Of a stretch of 14,252 bases of DNA, positions 1 through 7,001 are shown piece after piece (the first letter of the stretch is position 1; every line of letters begins with the position of its first letter). Source of the stretch: Rhodospirillaceae bacterium (GTDB taxonomy: Bacteria; Pseudomonadota; Alphaproteobacteria; Rhodospirillales; Rhodospirillaceae). The notes beneath the pieces are model-generated. The model was given only the letters and a program-made list of their open reading frames with translations. It did no database searches and had not been told where the DNA came from. Where the stretch lies: NCBI GenBank assembly GCA_002691085.1, contig NZGX01000016.1:7621-21872 (forward strand), given 5' to 3'. Position numbers and translations under genes: made by a program.

Positions 1-1
1 G

Positions 2-388
2 CGTTCTGCTTTCACAGCAGGTTTTTCAAGCATAATTATTGTATTATTCATGATTTTTTTTGGAAGAGATTTCCTTAATATTTTCTTTGGTTTGGAATTT
101 CAGCAGGCTTATTCAGTTTTACTTCTTCTTGTGCTTTCAGCCTGCATTACTATTGTTGGCTTTTGTTTTGATCCCGCTCTTTATGCCATGGGGTTGCCTG
201 GACTAGCCCTAAGGGTTAATGCATTTGTAGTTATATTAGTTTATTTACCAATGTTAGTTCTTTTTACCAAATTTATCGGTTTGGTTGGCCCTGGATTTGC
301 GTTACTTTCTTCTACAATCATAACGTTTATCTCTCTAGGTTTTCTTGTAAATAGAAAGCTTAGGCAAAAAATCTCGGAAATTGATTAA
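2..388 (+). CDS. Polysaccharide/oligosaccharide flippase, C-terminal part (partial)
   Basis: The frame is open to the left edge, so the true start lies outside the window and about 128 C-terminal residues are visible. They are almost entirely hydrophobic, with roughly four membrane segments separated by short polar turns, ending in a basic tail (NRKLRQK). The stretch reading FGLEFQQAYSVLLLL followed by ALYAMGLPGLALRVNA resembles the C-terminal half of Wzx-type flippases of the MOP superfamily, in which the loop around a re-entrant helix is followed by a 'small residue, G, R/K' turn. Such proteins move lipid-linked sugars across the inner membrane for surface polysaccharide. The ATG at base 50 is internal, not the start. 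Assignment rests on general character rather than a catalytic motif, so another multi-pass transporter of the same superfamily is possible. It ends in TAA and the next gene lies 325 bases away. Confidence 0.65.
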   Translation, partial: RSAFTAGFSSIIIVLFMIFFGRDFLNIFFGLEFQQAYSVLLLLVLSACITIVGFCFDPALYAMGLPGLALRVNAFVVILVYLPMLVLFTKFIGLVGPGFALLSSTIITFISLGFLVNRKLRQKISEID

Positions 389-449
389 AGAAAAAAACCT
401 TGTTTTCCTGCGGCATTCAGCAAGCAAACAAATTTGTCAAGTCTATATT

Positions 450-465
450 ACACCATATATTGTGT
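450..465. promoter_or_regulatory. NrdR box 1 upstream of nrdA
   Basis: The 16-base sequence ACACCATATATTGTGT is a near-perfect palindrome and matches the established NrdR-box consensus (ACACWATATATWGTGT) at 15 of 16 positions. NrdR is the ATP-cone repressor of ribonucleotide reductase genes, and these boxes usually occur in pairs before nrd operons. Its place upstream of nrdA fits this role. It lies about 30 bases upstream of the candidate -35 element. Confidence 0.8.
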
Positions 466-494
466 TATATTTTTCCAAAATACGCAAAATATAG

Positions 495-523
495 TTGACG
501 ATCCTTAATATGAATATTAACAC
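495..523 (+). promoter_or_regulatory. Candidate nrdAB promoter
   Basis: TTGACG at 495-500 is a good -35 element. A -10 element is less clear: TAACAC at 518-523 gives a 17-base spacer, while TATTAA at 515-520 is a better hexamer but only 14 bases away. Either -10 choice touches the second NrdR box, which would explain repression by blocking polymerase. No transcript start is known. Confidence 0.45.
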
Positions 524-535
524 AATATGTCGTGG
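520..535. promoter_or_regulatory. NrdR box 2 upstream of nrdA
   Basis: ACACAATATGTCGTGG matches the NrdR-box consensus at 13 of 16 positions, with a perfect left half and a degenerate right half. It overlaps the likely -10 and start region. Its centre is 70 bases from that of box 1, clearly more than the roughly 30-base (three-turn) spacing common for NrdR box pairs. Confidence 0.65.
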
Positions 536-608
536 TTATTTTATTAGATGCCGCAATATAAAGGGATACAGGGATTATTGCACTTTTTGTAGGTCTATTT
601 GTCTGAGG

Positions 609-662
609 CGCCCTAGTGATATGTTTCATGGGCTTTCTTGCATTATTCCATACTCTAGGGTG
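609..662 (+). other. Inverted repeat in the nrdA leader (possible RNA hairpin)
   Basis: CGCCCTAG at 609-616 can pair with CTAGGGTG at 655-662 (eight pairs, one of them G-U), enclosing 38 bases that contain a smaller ATGG/CCAT pairing. It would lie in the untranslated leader if transcription starts near 529. It does not resemble a cobalamin riboswitch or any other leader RNA I know. It could be chance or a leader structure. Confidence 0.25.
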
Positions 663-713
663 ATTGTATTCTGCCATTAAGGGTGGTTTATTTTATTATA
701 AAAGGGTTGTTAA

Positions 714-2597
714 ATGTCTCAGGTGCTGAAATCAAAAACAAATGATATTGTAATAAAAACACCAGGTAAGGTGTTTCCAATCTCTAAAGAAAAAAAGATA
801 GCATTAGTTACTTCTATCAAAACGGATGAAAACCGTGATGCTAATCTAACTGACTTTGGAAAAGCAACTTTGGCAGATAGGTATTTGTATAAGGATGAAT
901 CTTATCAAGATATGTTTTCCAGGGTGGCATCTGCTTATCAGGATGATATAGAGCATGGTCAAAGGATATATGACTATATGTCTCGTTTATGGTTTATGCC
1001 CGCAACCCCAATTTTATCTAATGGAGGAACTGACAGAGGTCTTCCTATTTCTTGTTTCCTAAATTCTGTTAATGATAATCTTCAAGGAATTGTTGATACT
1101 TGGATGGAAAATGTTTGGCTTGCCTCTAGTGGTGGTGGAATTGGTACCTATTGGGGTGACGTGAGGTCTATTGGAGAAGGAGTTAAAAATTCAGGGCAGA
1201 CATCTGGAATCATTCCATTTGTAAGAGTTATGGACTCTCTAACTCTTGCAATTTCTCAAGGTTCTCTAAGGAGAGGCTCCGCTGCTGTTTATCTTGATAT
1301 TCACCATCCCGAAATTGAAGAATTTCTTGAGATTAGAAAAGCATCTGGTGATTTTAATCGTAAGAGTTTGAATCTCCACCATGGGATTAATATTTCAGAT
1401 AAGTTTATGGAGGCAGTGCGAGATGATAAACTCTTTGACCTAATTAGCCCTAAAGATAAAACTGTTCGTAAATCAATAAACGCAAGGGAATTATGGCAAA
1501 AAATTCTCGAGCTTAGGATGCAAACTGGTGAGCCATATTTAATTTTCTCAGATACAGTAAATAGACAAATGGCAAAACATCAGCGTGACCTTGGCTTAAA
1601 AGTAACAACATCAAATTTATGCAGTGAAATAATGTTACATACTGGGAAAGACCATAATGATAGAGAGAGAACAGCAGTTTGTTGTCTTTCTTCCTTAAAT
1701 GCAGAGAAGTGGGATGAGTGGTCAAAAAATGAAGATTTTATTCCAGATGTTATGAGGTTTCTTGATAATGTTCTTCAAGATTTTATTGATAGGGCACCAG
1801 GAAGCATGGCTCAAGCTGCATATTCAGCCCATAGAGAACGATCAGTGGGGCTTGGTTTGATGGGATTTCACTCTTTCCTTCAATCCAAAGGAATCCCTTT
1901 TGAAAGTGCAATGGCAAAGTCCTTCAATATAAAAATTTTTAAACATATGAGAAAAGCGGCTGACATAGCTTCTTTAGAGCTTGCCAAGGAAAGAGGGGCG
2001 TGTCCTGATGCAGAAGACAGTGGATTAATGGCTAGGTTCAGTCACAAACTTGCAATAGCTCCTACTGCTTCTATAAGCATAATTTGTGGAGGGGTAAGTC
2101 CTTGTATTGAGCCAATGCCTGCAAATATTTATACTCACAAGACTCTGTCAGGGTCCTTTGCTGTAAAGAACAAGCATCTTACTGCGTTATTGGATGAAAA
2201 GGATATGAATACAAATGCTATATGGGACTCGATTCTAGAACATGAAGGGTCTGTTCAGCATTTAGAAGGGTTAGATGAGGAAGAGAAAGAAGTATTTAAA
2301 ACAGCTTTTGAGATTAATCAGCGTTATGTAGTTGATTTTGCCGCTGATAGGACACAGTATGTTTGTCAGGGACAGTCTATAAACCTTTTTCTTGATTCAG
2401 ACGTAGATAAATGGGATCTGATGATGCTACATTGGAAAGCTTGGGAACAAGGAGTCAAAAGTCTTTATTACTGTAGGTCTAAGTCAGTCCAAAGAGCAGC
2501 TTTTGCTGGAGGTGTCGAGGCCGATAACACGAATGAAAGGACTCAGTTTAATGTTGGGACAAAAACGGATTATGAGGAGTGTCTGTCTTGTCAGTAA
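714..2597 (+). CDS. nrdA: Ribonucleoside-diphosphate reductase alpha subunit, class Ia
   Basis: This is the catalytic large subunit that reduces NDPs to dNDPs in the cytoplasm, using the radical made by NrdB. Visible active-site residues are Cys114 (PISC), Asn301-Cys303-Glu305 in SNLCSEI, and Cys323 in AVCC. The radical-path tyrosine pair is Tyr585-Tyr586, and the C-terminal shuttle cysteines are Cys623 and Cys626 (CLSC, one residue from the end). All match the E. coli NrdA set, so the enzyme should be active. At 627 residues it is shorter than the 761-residue E. coli protein. The N-terminal region before FGKATLADRYL (about residue 48) is too short for the usual ~90-residue ATP-cone, so the overall-activity dATP site appears absent. 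The start is supported by AAAGGG seven bases upstream. nrdB follows after 24 bases, so the two are an operon, preceded by NrdR boxes. Confidence 0.96.
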   Translation: MSQVLKSKTNDIVIKTPGKVFPISKEKKIALVTSIKTDENRDANLTDFGKATLADRYLYKDESYQDMFSRVASAYQDDIEHGQRIYDYMSRLWFMPATPILSNGGTDRGLPISCFLNSVNDNLQGIVDTWMENVWLASSGGGIGTYWGDVRSIGEGVKNSGQTSGIIPFVRVMDSLTLAISQGSLRRGSAAVYLDIHHPEIEEFLEIRKASGDFNRKSLNLHHGINISDKFMEAVRDDKLFDLISPKDKTVRKSINARELWQKILELRMQTGEPYLIFSDTVNRQMAKHQRDLGLKVTTSNLCSEIMLHTGKDHNDRERTAVCCLSSLNAEKWDEWSKNEDFIPDVMRFLDNVLQDFIDRAPGSMAQAAYSAHRERSVGLGLMGFHSFLQSKGIPFESAMAKSFNIKIFKHMRKAADIASLELAKERGACPDAEDSGLMARFSHKLAIAPTASISIICGGVSPCIEPMPANIYTHKTLSGSFAVKNKHLTALLDEKDMNTNAIWDSILEHEGSVQHLEGLDEEEKEVFKTAFEINQRYVVDFAADRTQYVCQGQSINLFLDSDVDKWDLMMLHWKAWEQGVKSLYYCRSKSVQRAAFAGGVEADNTNERTQFNVGTKTDYEECLSCQ

Positions 2598-2621
2598 TTT
2601 GGATATTTATGGGATAGCAAA

Positions 2622-3659
2622 ATGTTGGATGAAACTAAAATAATTAATAAACCTGGTTTATTGACACCGAGTCATAGTTATAAACCTTTTCGCTATCCTT
2701 GGGCCCACGATTTTTGGAAACGACAGCAACAAGTTCATTGGATGCCTGAAGAAGTTCCTTTAGGTGAGGATTGTAAAGATTGGGCTGATAAACTTACAGA
2801 TCCTGAAAGAAATTTACTTACACAAATATTTAGATTTTTTACTCAGTCAGATGTTGAAGTTAATGATAATTACATGGAGAGATATAGTCGTGTTTTCAAG
2901 CCAACTGAAATAAAGATGATGTTGGCTGCATTTTCAAATATAGAAACTGTTCATATTGCCGCTTATGCACTTCTTTTAGAGACCATTGGTATGCCTGAGA
3001 CAGAGTTTGAGGCATTTCTGCAGTATGAGGAAATGGCAGCAAAACATGAGTATATGCAAAATTTTACTGTAGACAATAATGCAGAAATTGCAAAAACACT
3101 TGCAATGTTTGGTGGTTTTACAGAGGGGCTTCAGTTATTTGCAAGCTTTGCAATGCTTCTGAATTTTCCTCGTCAAAATAAAATGAAAGGTATGGGACAG
3201 ATTGTCACTTGGTCAGTCAGAGATGAAAGTCTTCATTGTGAGGGAATGATCAAGCTTTTTCATACGTTTTGTCAGGAAACAGGTTGTCTTACAAAGTCAT
3301 TAAAGGATGAAATCTCTGATTGCGCAAAGACTGTTGTGCACTTGGAGGACCAGTTTATTGATCTTGCGTTCGAGCTTGGTTCTGTTGATGGAATGGAGCC
3401 TCAGGATATAAAAACTTATATAAGATATATTGCTGATTGGCGTTTAAAACAGCTTGGCTTAGCTCCGGTTTATGGTATTTCAGATCATCCCTTGGACTGG
3501 TTATCACAAATTCTTAATGGTGTTGAGCATGCCAATTTCTTTGAAACAACAGCAACGGAATATTCCAAGAATGCCACTCAAGGTGAATGGCATGGTGCAG
3601 ATGGAGTTTGGATGCACTTTGATAAAATAAAAAAGAATGGAAACAAATTAACTGCGTGA
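2622..3659 (+). CDS. nrdB: Ribonucleoside-diphosphate reductase beta subunit, class Ia
   Basis: This is the small, ferritin-like subunit that houses the dimetal centre and tyrosyl radical and pairs with NrdA. The metal ligands can be read as Asp77, Glu108 and His111 (ETVH), Glu168 (FTEG), and Glu202 and His205 (RDESLH). Tyr115 lies seven residues after Glu108, exactly where the E. coli radical Tyr122 sits relative to Glu115, so this is a radical-bearing NrdB rather than a Tyr-less variant. Tyr314 (ATEYSK) in the C-terminal tail is a candidate for the residue that relays the radical to NrdA. No ATP-cone is fused at the N-terminus. Length (345) is usual. Translation probably couples to nrdA, 24 bases upstream, since the Shine-Dalgarno is weak (GGGATAG). 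It ends in TGA, the only gene here to do so, with an in-frame TAA three codons on. Confidence 0.96.
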   Translation: MLDETKIINKPGLLTPSHSYKPFRYPWAHDFWKRQQQVHWMPEEVPLGEDCKDWADKLTDPERNLLTQIFRFFTQSDVEVNDNYMERYSRVFKPTEIKMMLAAFSNIETVHIAAYALLLETIGMPETEFEAFLQYEEMAAKHEYMQNFTVDNNAEIAKTLAMFGGFTEGLQLFASFAMLLNFPRQNKMKGMGQIVTWSVRDESLHCEGMIKLFHTFCQETGCLTKSLKDEISDCAKTVVHLEDQFIDLAFELGSVDGMEPQDIKTYIRYIADWRLKQLGLAPVYGISDHPLDWLSQILNGVEHANFFETTATEYSKNATQGEWHGADGVWMHFDKIKKNGNKLTA

Positions 3660-3686
3660 TTAAAGTAAGTTATATCCAAAATATTT

Positions 3687-3720
3687 ACGATAACAGTTTT
3701 AATTTTTTTTTAATTATCGT
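3687..3720. terminator. Possible bidirectional stem-loop between nrdB and tRNA-Gln
   Basis: ACGATAA (3687-3693) pairs perfectly with TTATCGT (3714-3720) around a 20-base T-rich loop. It lies between the convergent nrdB and tRNA-Gln units, where a shared terminator would be expected. The T-run sits inside the loop rather than after the stem, so it is not a textbook intrinsic terminator. The octamer AAAATATTT-like sequence also recurs on both sides. Confidence 0.3.
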
Positions 3721-3769
3721 TGAATAAATACAAAATATTTATATAAAAGTATTTTAATCATTATAGAGA

Positions 3770-3843
3770 TGGCTGGGGCGGCAGGATTCGAACCTGCGAT
3801 GCCGATACCAAAAACCGGTGCCTTACCGCTTGGCCACGCCCCA
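3770..3843 (-). tRNA. tRNA-Gln (anticodon TTG)
   Basis: Read on the minus strand, the sequence folds into a complete cloverleaf. The acceptor stem is TGGGGCG paired with CGCCCCA. The anticodon stem CCGGT/ATCGG carries the loop TTTTGGT with anticodon TTG (plus-strand bases 3809-3811), which decodes CAA and, by wobble, CAG. The T arm has GGTTCGAATCC. The 3' end has discriminator G followed by an encoded CCA (3770-3772). It has its own promoter immediately upstream and points toward the convergent nrdB gene. Confidence 0.97.
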
Positions 3844-3851
3844 ACAAAGAC

Positions 3852-3880
3852 ATAATAAAATAAAGTAACCATACTCGCAA
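3852..3880 (-). promoter_or_regulatory. Sigma-70-type promoter of tRNA-Gln
   Basis: On the minus strand, TTGCGA (3880-3875) is followed after exactly 17 bases by TATTAT (3857-3852). The -10 element ends eight bases before the mature tRNA 5' end. Spacing and position are those of a housekeeping promoter, placing the transcript start within a few bases of the tRNA. It lies between the stop of the disulfide reductase gene and the tRNA, so the tRNA need not depend on readthrough. Confidence 0.7.
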
Positions 3881-3903
3881 TTACTTCTAATCATTTTTTA
3901 TAA

Positions 3904-6093
3904 TTAAATTAAATCTAATTTTACTTTTTCTATTTCTCTTATGAGTCCTTTTTTGGTTAGGATTTGATTGAGTAACTTGTAGCTCCCATCTTCTCTGTAG
4001 AGAACATATAAAGGTATTCCTGAGCGATTATAGGACTCAATTGTTTTGCTTATTTTTTTACTTCTCTTAGTCCAATCAGCCTTAAGGTAAGTAACCCCAT
4101 TATTCTTAAAGGATTCAAGCACTTCATTGTCAGACAAAACATTTTTTTCATTAACAATGCATGTAATGCACCAAGCAGCAGTAAAGTTAATAAGAACTGG
4201 TTTTTTTTCATCAAGCAATATTTCAAGGTATTCTTGAGAAAATTCTTCTGAGATATCATTGTCTAATGAACTGGCATCAATTTCTGAACCTTTATTAAAA
4301 CTCTCGTTTAGTGGAATAATCAGAGCAAGTGACAAGAACAACATAATGATTATATTAATAGTTGATTTAAATAATATCCCTTCAACCCTTCTACCAAAAA
4401 GCCAGCAGGAGATACTTATTAATAGTAATCCAAAAATAATTATTCCAAGGCCGGAGCTACCTGTTAGTTGAGCCCCTACCCAAACTAGCCAACCACAGGC
4501 TGCGTACATTGGGAATGCAAGAAATTCTTTTAAAGTATTCATCCAACTACCTGGTTGTGGGAGAAACTTAAATAGGGGAGGGGAAAATACAATTAAAAGG
4601 AAAGGTGCTGATAGCCCAAGTGCTAAACCTTGAAAAACAACTAATGTAATCAAAATATTCTCTGAAAGTGCATATCCTATTGCTGGTGCCATAAATGGAG
4701 CAGTGCAAGGCGATGCAACAACAGTAGCAAGTATTCCGGTTAAGAAGGAACCAAATTTTCCATTTTGTGTATTCAGTGAAGAACCTATATTCATTAGGCT
4801 CGATCCAAAGTTAAAAACACCTGAGAGACTTAGTCCTGATGCCAACATAACATAGGATAAGATTGTAACAAAATAGGCTGATTGAAGTTGAAAACCCCAA
4901 CCCACTCCTTGATTATTAAGTTTTAGAATAATTAGTATTGTTGAAAGAAGGGCAAATGAAATCATTACGCCAAAAGAATACGCAATGGCTTCTTTCCTGG
5001 CTTCAACAATATCTTGTTTATTTATAATAGAAATTATTTTCAGCGATAGGACAGGTAATACACATGGCATTAAATTAAGAATTACTCCTCCCGCGATTGC
5101 AAAAAGAAACGCTAAGATTAAATTTAAACTGTTGTTCTTTAGTTGCTTTTCTATCTTATGGTTTTCACTTGTTTCAATAATTGTATCAGAAAATTTAAAA
5201 GAATTTATATTAATTTTCTCTTCATCCTCTATGGTAATTACTCCACTAATGGGAATATTAATTAATTTATCTGATTTGGTTTTTACTTTAATGCTTATAA
5301 TATTTGGAAGAATTGAAACTTCTTGATTTGAATTATTAATTATTAAATTTGACTCATAAGGAAAGAAATTAATTTTAAGATTATTAATTTTATTAATTTC
5401 CATTATAGAATTTAGATCTCTGTTTAAATTAGGCTTAAATGGTATATATATTGTCAATAAGTCTTTAGATTGGGTTATACTTGGTAACGCATCTAATTGT
5501 TTTGGGAGATTAAGATTATTTTTCTTCGAGGCATGATCATAGTTGCTTTTGGATTTGTCTTGGTTTTGTTTATCTAGTATTGAAACATCTAATCTAAACT
5601 CACCTTCTTCTGGGATGCAGATTTCACTGCAGACAAGCCAATTAGCTTTTGCAATTATACTTTTTTTACCAAGGGAGGCTTCTTTAGAAACTTTAATTGA
5701 TGATGCTAGAGTGACTTCATTACTATATCCAAAATTTGTAAGATCCCCATATGGAAGTCTTTTTGGGGCAGGCCAAGTTATTGGTCCAATACTTATCCCT
5801 GGTGGAAGTTCCCACTCAATCGCTAGGGGATACCCAGAATCTCCAGGATTAACCCAATATGTGTGCCATCCTTCTTCTAGGAAAATTTTAAAATTAATGA
5901 AGGTACTCTCATCTCTAATCAATTCGTTGTTTTCAATATAAAATTGTGAAGAAGATATATCAGAAATGATTCTATTAGAGGTTATTTGTGACAACGCAGG
6001 ATTATGCATAATCAGGAAAAAAATTGATATTATAGATATGATATTAGTTTTTATTATGTAGCCGATCATATTCTTCATCTTTATTATTATCAT
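3904..6093 (-). CDS. Protein-disulfide reductase, DsbD/ScsB type
   Basis: This inner-membrane protein should carry electrons from cytoplasmic thioredoxin to periplasmic thiols. Order of parts: a signal peptide (about residues 1-35, probable cut after NPALS); a periplasmic domain with GWHTYWVNPGDSGYPL (75-90) and the cysteine pair Cys155/Cys159 (WLVCSEIC); about eight membrane segments from residue 323, with Cys344 (MPCVLP) and Cys463 (ASPCTAP) as the central redox pair; and a C-terminal thioredoxin domain with CITC (642-645). The N-terminal domain is of the ScsB kind, a branch often tied to copper tolerance or to reducing a DsbC/G-like partner, rather than classical E. coli DsbD. No partner gene is visible. 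The start is uncertain: ATGs at codons 1, 6 and 9 all leave a signal peptide, and none has a clear Shine-Dalgarno. It is last in the four-gene cluster, 11 bases after ispE. Confidence 0.9.
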   Translation of the reverse strand: MIIIKMKNMIGYIIKTNIISIISIFFLIMHNPALSQITSNRIISDISSSQFYIENNELIRDESTFINFKIFLEEGWHTYWVNPGDSGYPLAIEWELPPGISIGPITWPAPKRLPYGDLTNFGYSNEVTLASSIKVSKEASLGKKSIIAKANWLVCSEICIPEEGEFRLDVSILDKQNQDKSKSNYDHASKKNNLNLPKQLDALPSITQSKDLLTIYIPFKPNLNRDLNSIMEINKINNLKINFFPYESNLIINNSNQEVSILPNIISIKVKTKSDKLINIPISGVITIEDEEKININSFKFSDTIIETSENHKIEKQLKNNSLNLILAFLFAIAGGVILNLMPCVLPVLSLKIISIINKQDIVEARKEAIAYSFGVMISFALLSTILIILKLNNQGVGWGFQLQSAYFVTILSYVMLASGLSLSGVFNFGSSLMNIGSSLNTQNGKFGSFLTGILATVVASPCTAPFMAPAIGYALSENILITLVVFQGLALGLSAPFLLIVFSPPLFKFLPQPGSWMNTLKEFLAFPMYAACGWLVWVGAQLTGSSGLGIIIFGLLLISISCWLFGRRVEGILFKSTINIIIMLFLSLALIIPLNESFNKGSEIDASSLDNDISEEFSQEYLEILLDEKKPVLINFTAAWCITCIVNEKNVLSDNEVLESFKNNGVTYLKADWTKRSKKISKTIESYNRSGIPLYVLYREDGSYKLLNQILTKKGLIREIEKVKLDLI

Positions 6094-6104
6094 GTTTGAC
6101 TATA

Positions 6105-6998
6105 TTAACTAACTTTTAACCTAATTTTACTCTTTTTTATCCACCAATTAGGTTTTTTATTTTTAATGAGTTTATACGCAATATCCATATCTCTTTTATT
6201 AGAGTAGAGTGCAAAACAAGAAGGTCCCGAGCCGCTCATTCTGACTAAATCTGAACCTTGAGTTTGGGCAAGAATGTCCAGTATATCTCCAACGACTGGT
6301 TCTTTTTCTAAAACAATATCTGTAAGGCTATTTTTTCGTCTTTTCAAGTAGGCAATTAAATCTTTGGGAGAAGTTTGTTCAGAATAAGAAAAAGTTTCAG
6401 GGTTTTCAATAAAGGGTCCTCTAAAGGAAGAGTAAATATTATTAGTAGAAATATATATATTTGGATTAACAACTAATGAATATAAGTCAGGGATAAAATT
6501 AATTGGAGAAACTTCTTCACCAATACCACCCAATATTGCACTTGTGCCTTGTAAAAAAAAAGGAATATCAGCACCGAGTTTGTATGCTATTTCCCTACTA
6601 TTTATTTTAATTTTTTCTTTTGAATGCCAAAGCTTTAAGCATTCTTGAATAGCAACAGCTGCATTAGAGGAGCCGCCTCCTAAACCAGCTGCTATTGGAA
6701 CTTTCTTGTTAAGTATTACGGTAACTCCTAAGTCAATTTTTAATTTTTCTTGAATTAGCTTTAACGCTTTAATGATAATATTTTCATCGGGAGGGCCAAG
6801 TTTATCACTTTCTTTTCCTTTAATTGTTAGGTTAATGTCATTAGACAAGCCAAAAGTAAGAATATCATGTATATCTGTGAATACAGTAAGTGAGTCTATT
6901 TCATGGTATCCATTATCTAGTTTTTTTTTGATTTCAAGGTATAGATTTATTTTTGAAAATGATTGTCTTGAATTCTCAATTATTTTTTGATCAATCAT
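6105..6998 (-). CDS. ispE: 4-diphosphocytidyl-2-C-methyl-D-erythritol kinase
   Basis: This cytoplasmic GHMP kinase phosphorylates CDP-methylerythritol on the 2-hydroxyl with ATP, the fourth step of the MEP route to isoprenoids. Visible motifs are FSKINLYL near the N-terminus (Lys16), the glycine-rich ATP loop PIAAGLGGGSSNAA (101-114), LGADIPFF with catalytic Asp144, and the third GHMP motif RMSGSGPSCFA (253-263). Lys16 and Asp144 correspond to the catalytic Lys/Asp pair known in E. coli IspE. Length, 297 residues, is normal for the family. The start lies three bases after the TPR gene stop, so translation is probably coupled; no strong Shine-Dalgarno is seen. ETF-QO, TPR and ispE side by side is an arrangement I recognise from alphaproteobacteria. 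Confidence 0.96.
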   Translation of the reverse strand: MIDQKIIENSRQSFSKINLYLEIKKKLDNGYHEIDSLTVFTDIHDILTFGLSNDINLTIKGKESDKLGPPDENIIIKALKLIQEKLKIDLGVTVILNKKVPIAAGLGGGSSNAAVAIQECLKLWHSKEKIKINSREIAYKLGADIPFFLQGTSAILGGIGEEVSPINFIPDLYSLVVNPNIYISTNNIYSSFRGPFIENPETFSYSEQTSPKDLIAYLKRRKNSLTDIVLEKEPVVGDILDILAQTQGSDLVRMSGSGPSCFALYSNKRDMDIAYKLIKNKKPNWWIKKSKIRLKVS

Positions 6999-7001
6999 TA
7001 T

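Larger units (their letters stand above)
389..713. other. 325-base intergenic region: nrdAB control region and long leader
   Basis: No convincing gene lies here. It holds two NrdR-like palindromes (450-465 and 520-535), a candidate promoter between and overlapping them (495-523), an inverted repeat (609-662), and the Shine-Dalgarno AAAGGG at 701-706, seven bases before the nrdA ATG. A weak imperfect hairpin at 400-431 follows the flippase stop but has no T-run on the plus strand. Short open frames on both strands (about 60-70 codons) have no recognisable product. If the 495-523 promoter is used, the nrdA transcript has a leader of about 185 bases. Confidence 0.6.

Noticed and set aside
400..431. 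Imperfect hairpin after the flippase stop as a terminator
   Set aside because: Two internal mismatches and no T-run follow on the plus strand; the A-run lies before it, which would suit only a minus-strand transcript that has no gene here.
514..680. Possible TGA-to-Trp recoding, suggested by in-frame TGAs at Trp-like positions in the nrdA leader and a TGA followed three codons later by TAA at the end of nrdB
   Set aside because: Every conserved gene in the window uses TGG for Trp and none has an internal TGA, while nrdB ends naturally at its TGA. The standard code explains everything.
465..680. Small open frames of 61 and 70 codons on both strands upstream of nrdA
   Set aside because: They overlap each other and the promoter and NrdR boxes, begin with poor or alternative starts, lack ribosome sites, and have no recognisable domain; the plus-strand one is implausibly Cys/Arg-rich.
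4985..5941. Open frames of 113 and 132 codons on the plus strand inside the disulfide reductase gene
   Set aside because: They are antisense shadows of a well-supported gene with conserved motifs; no independent start signal or domain.
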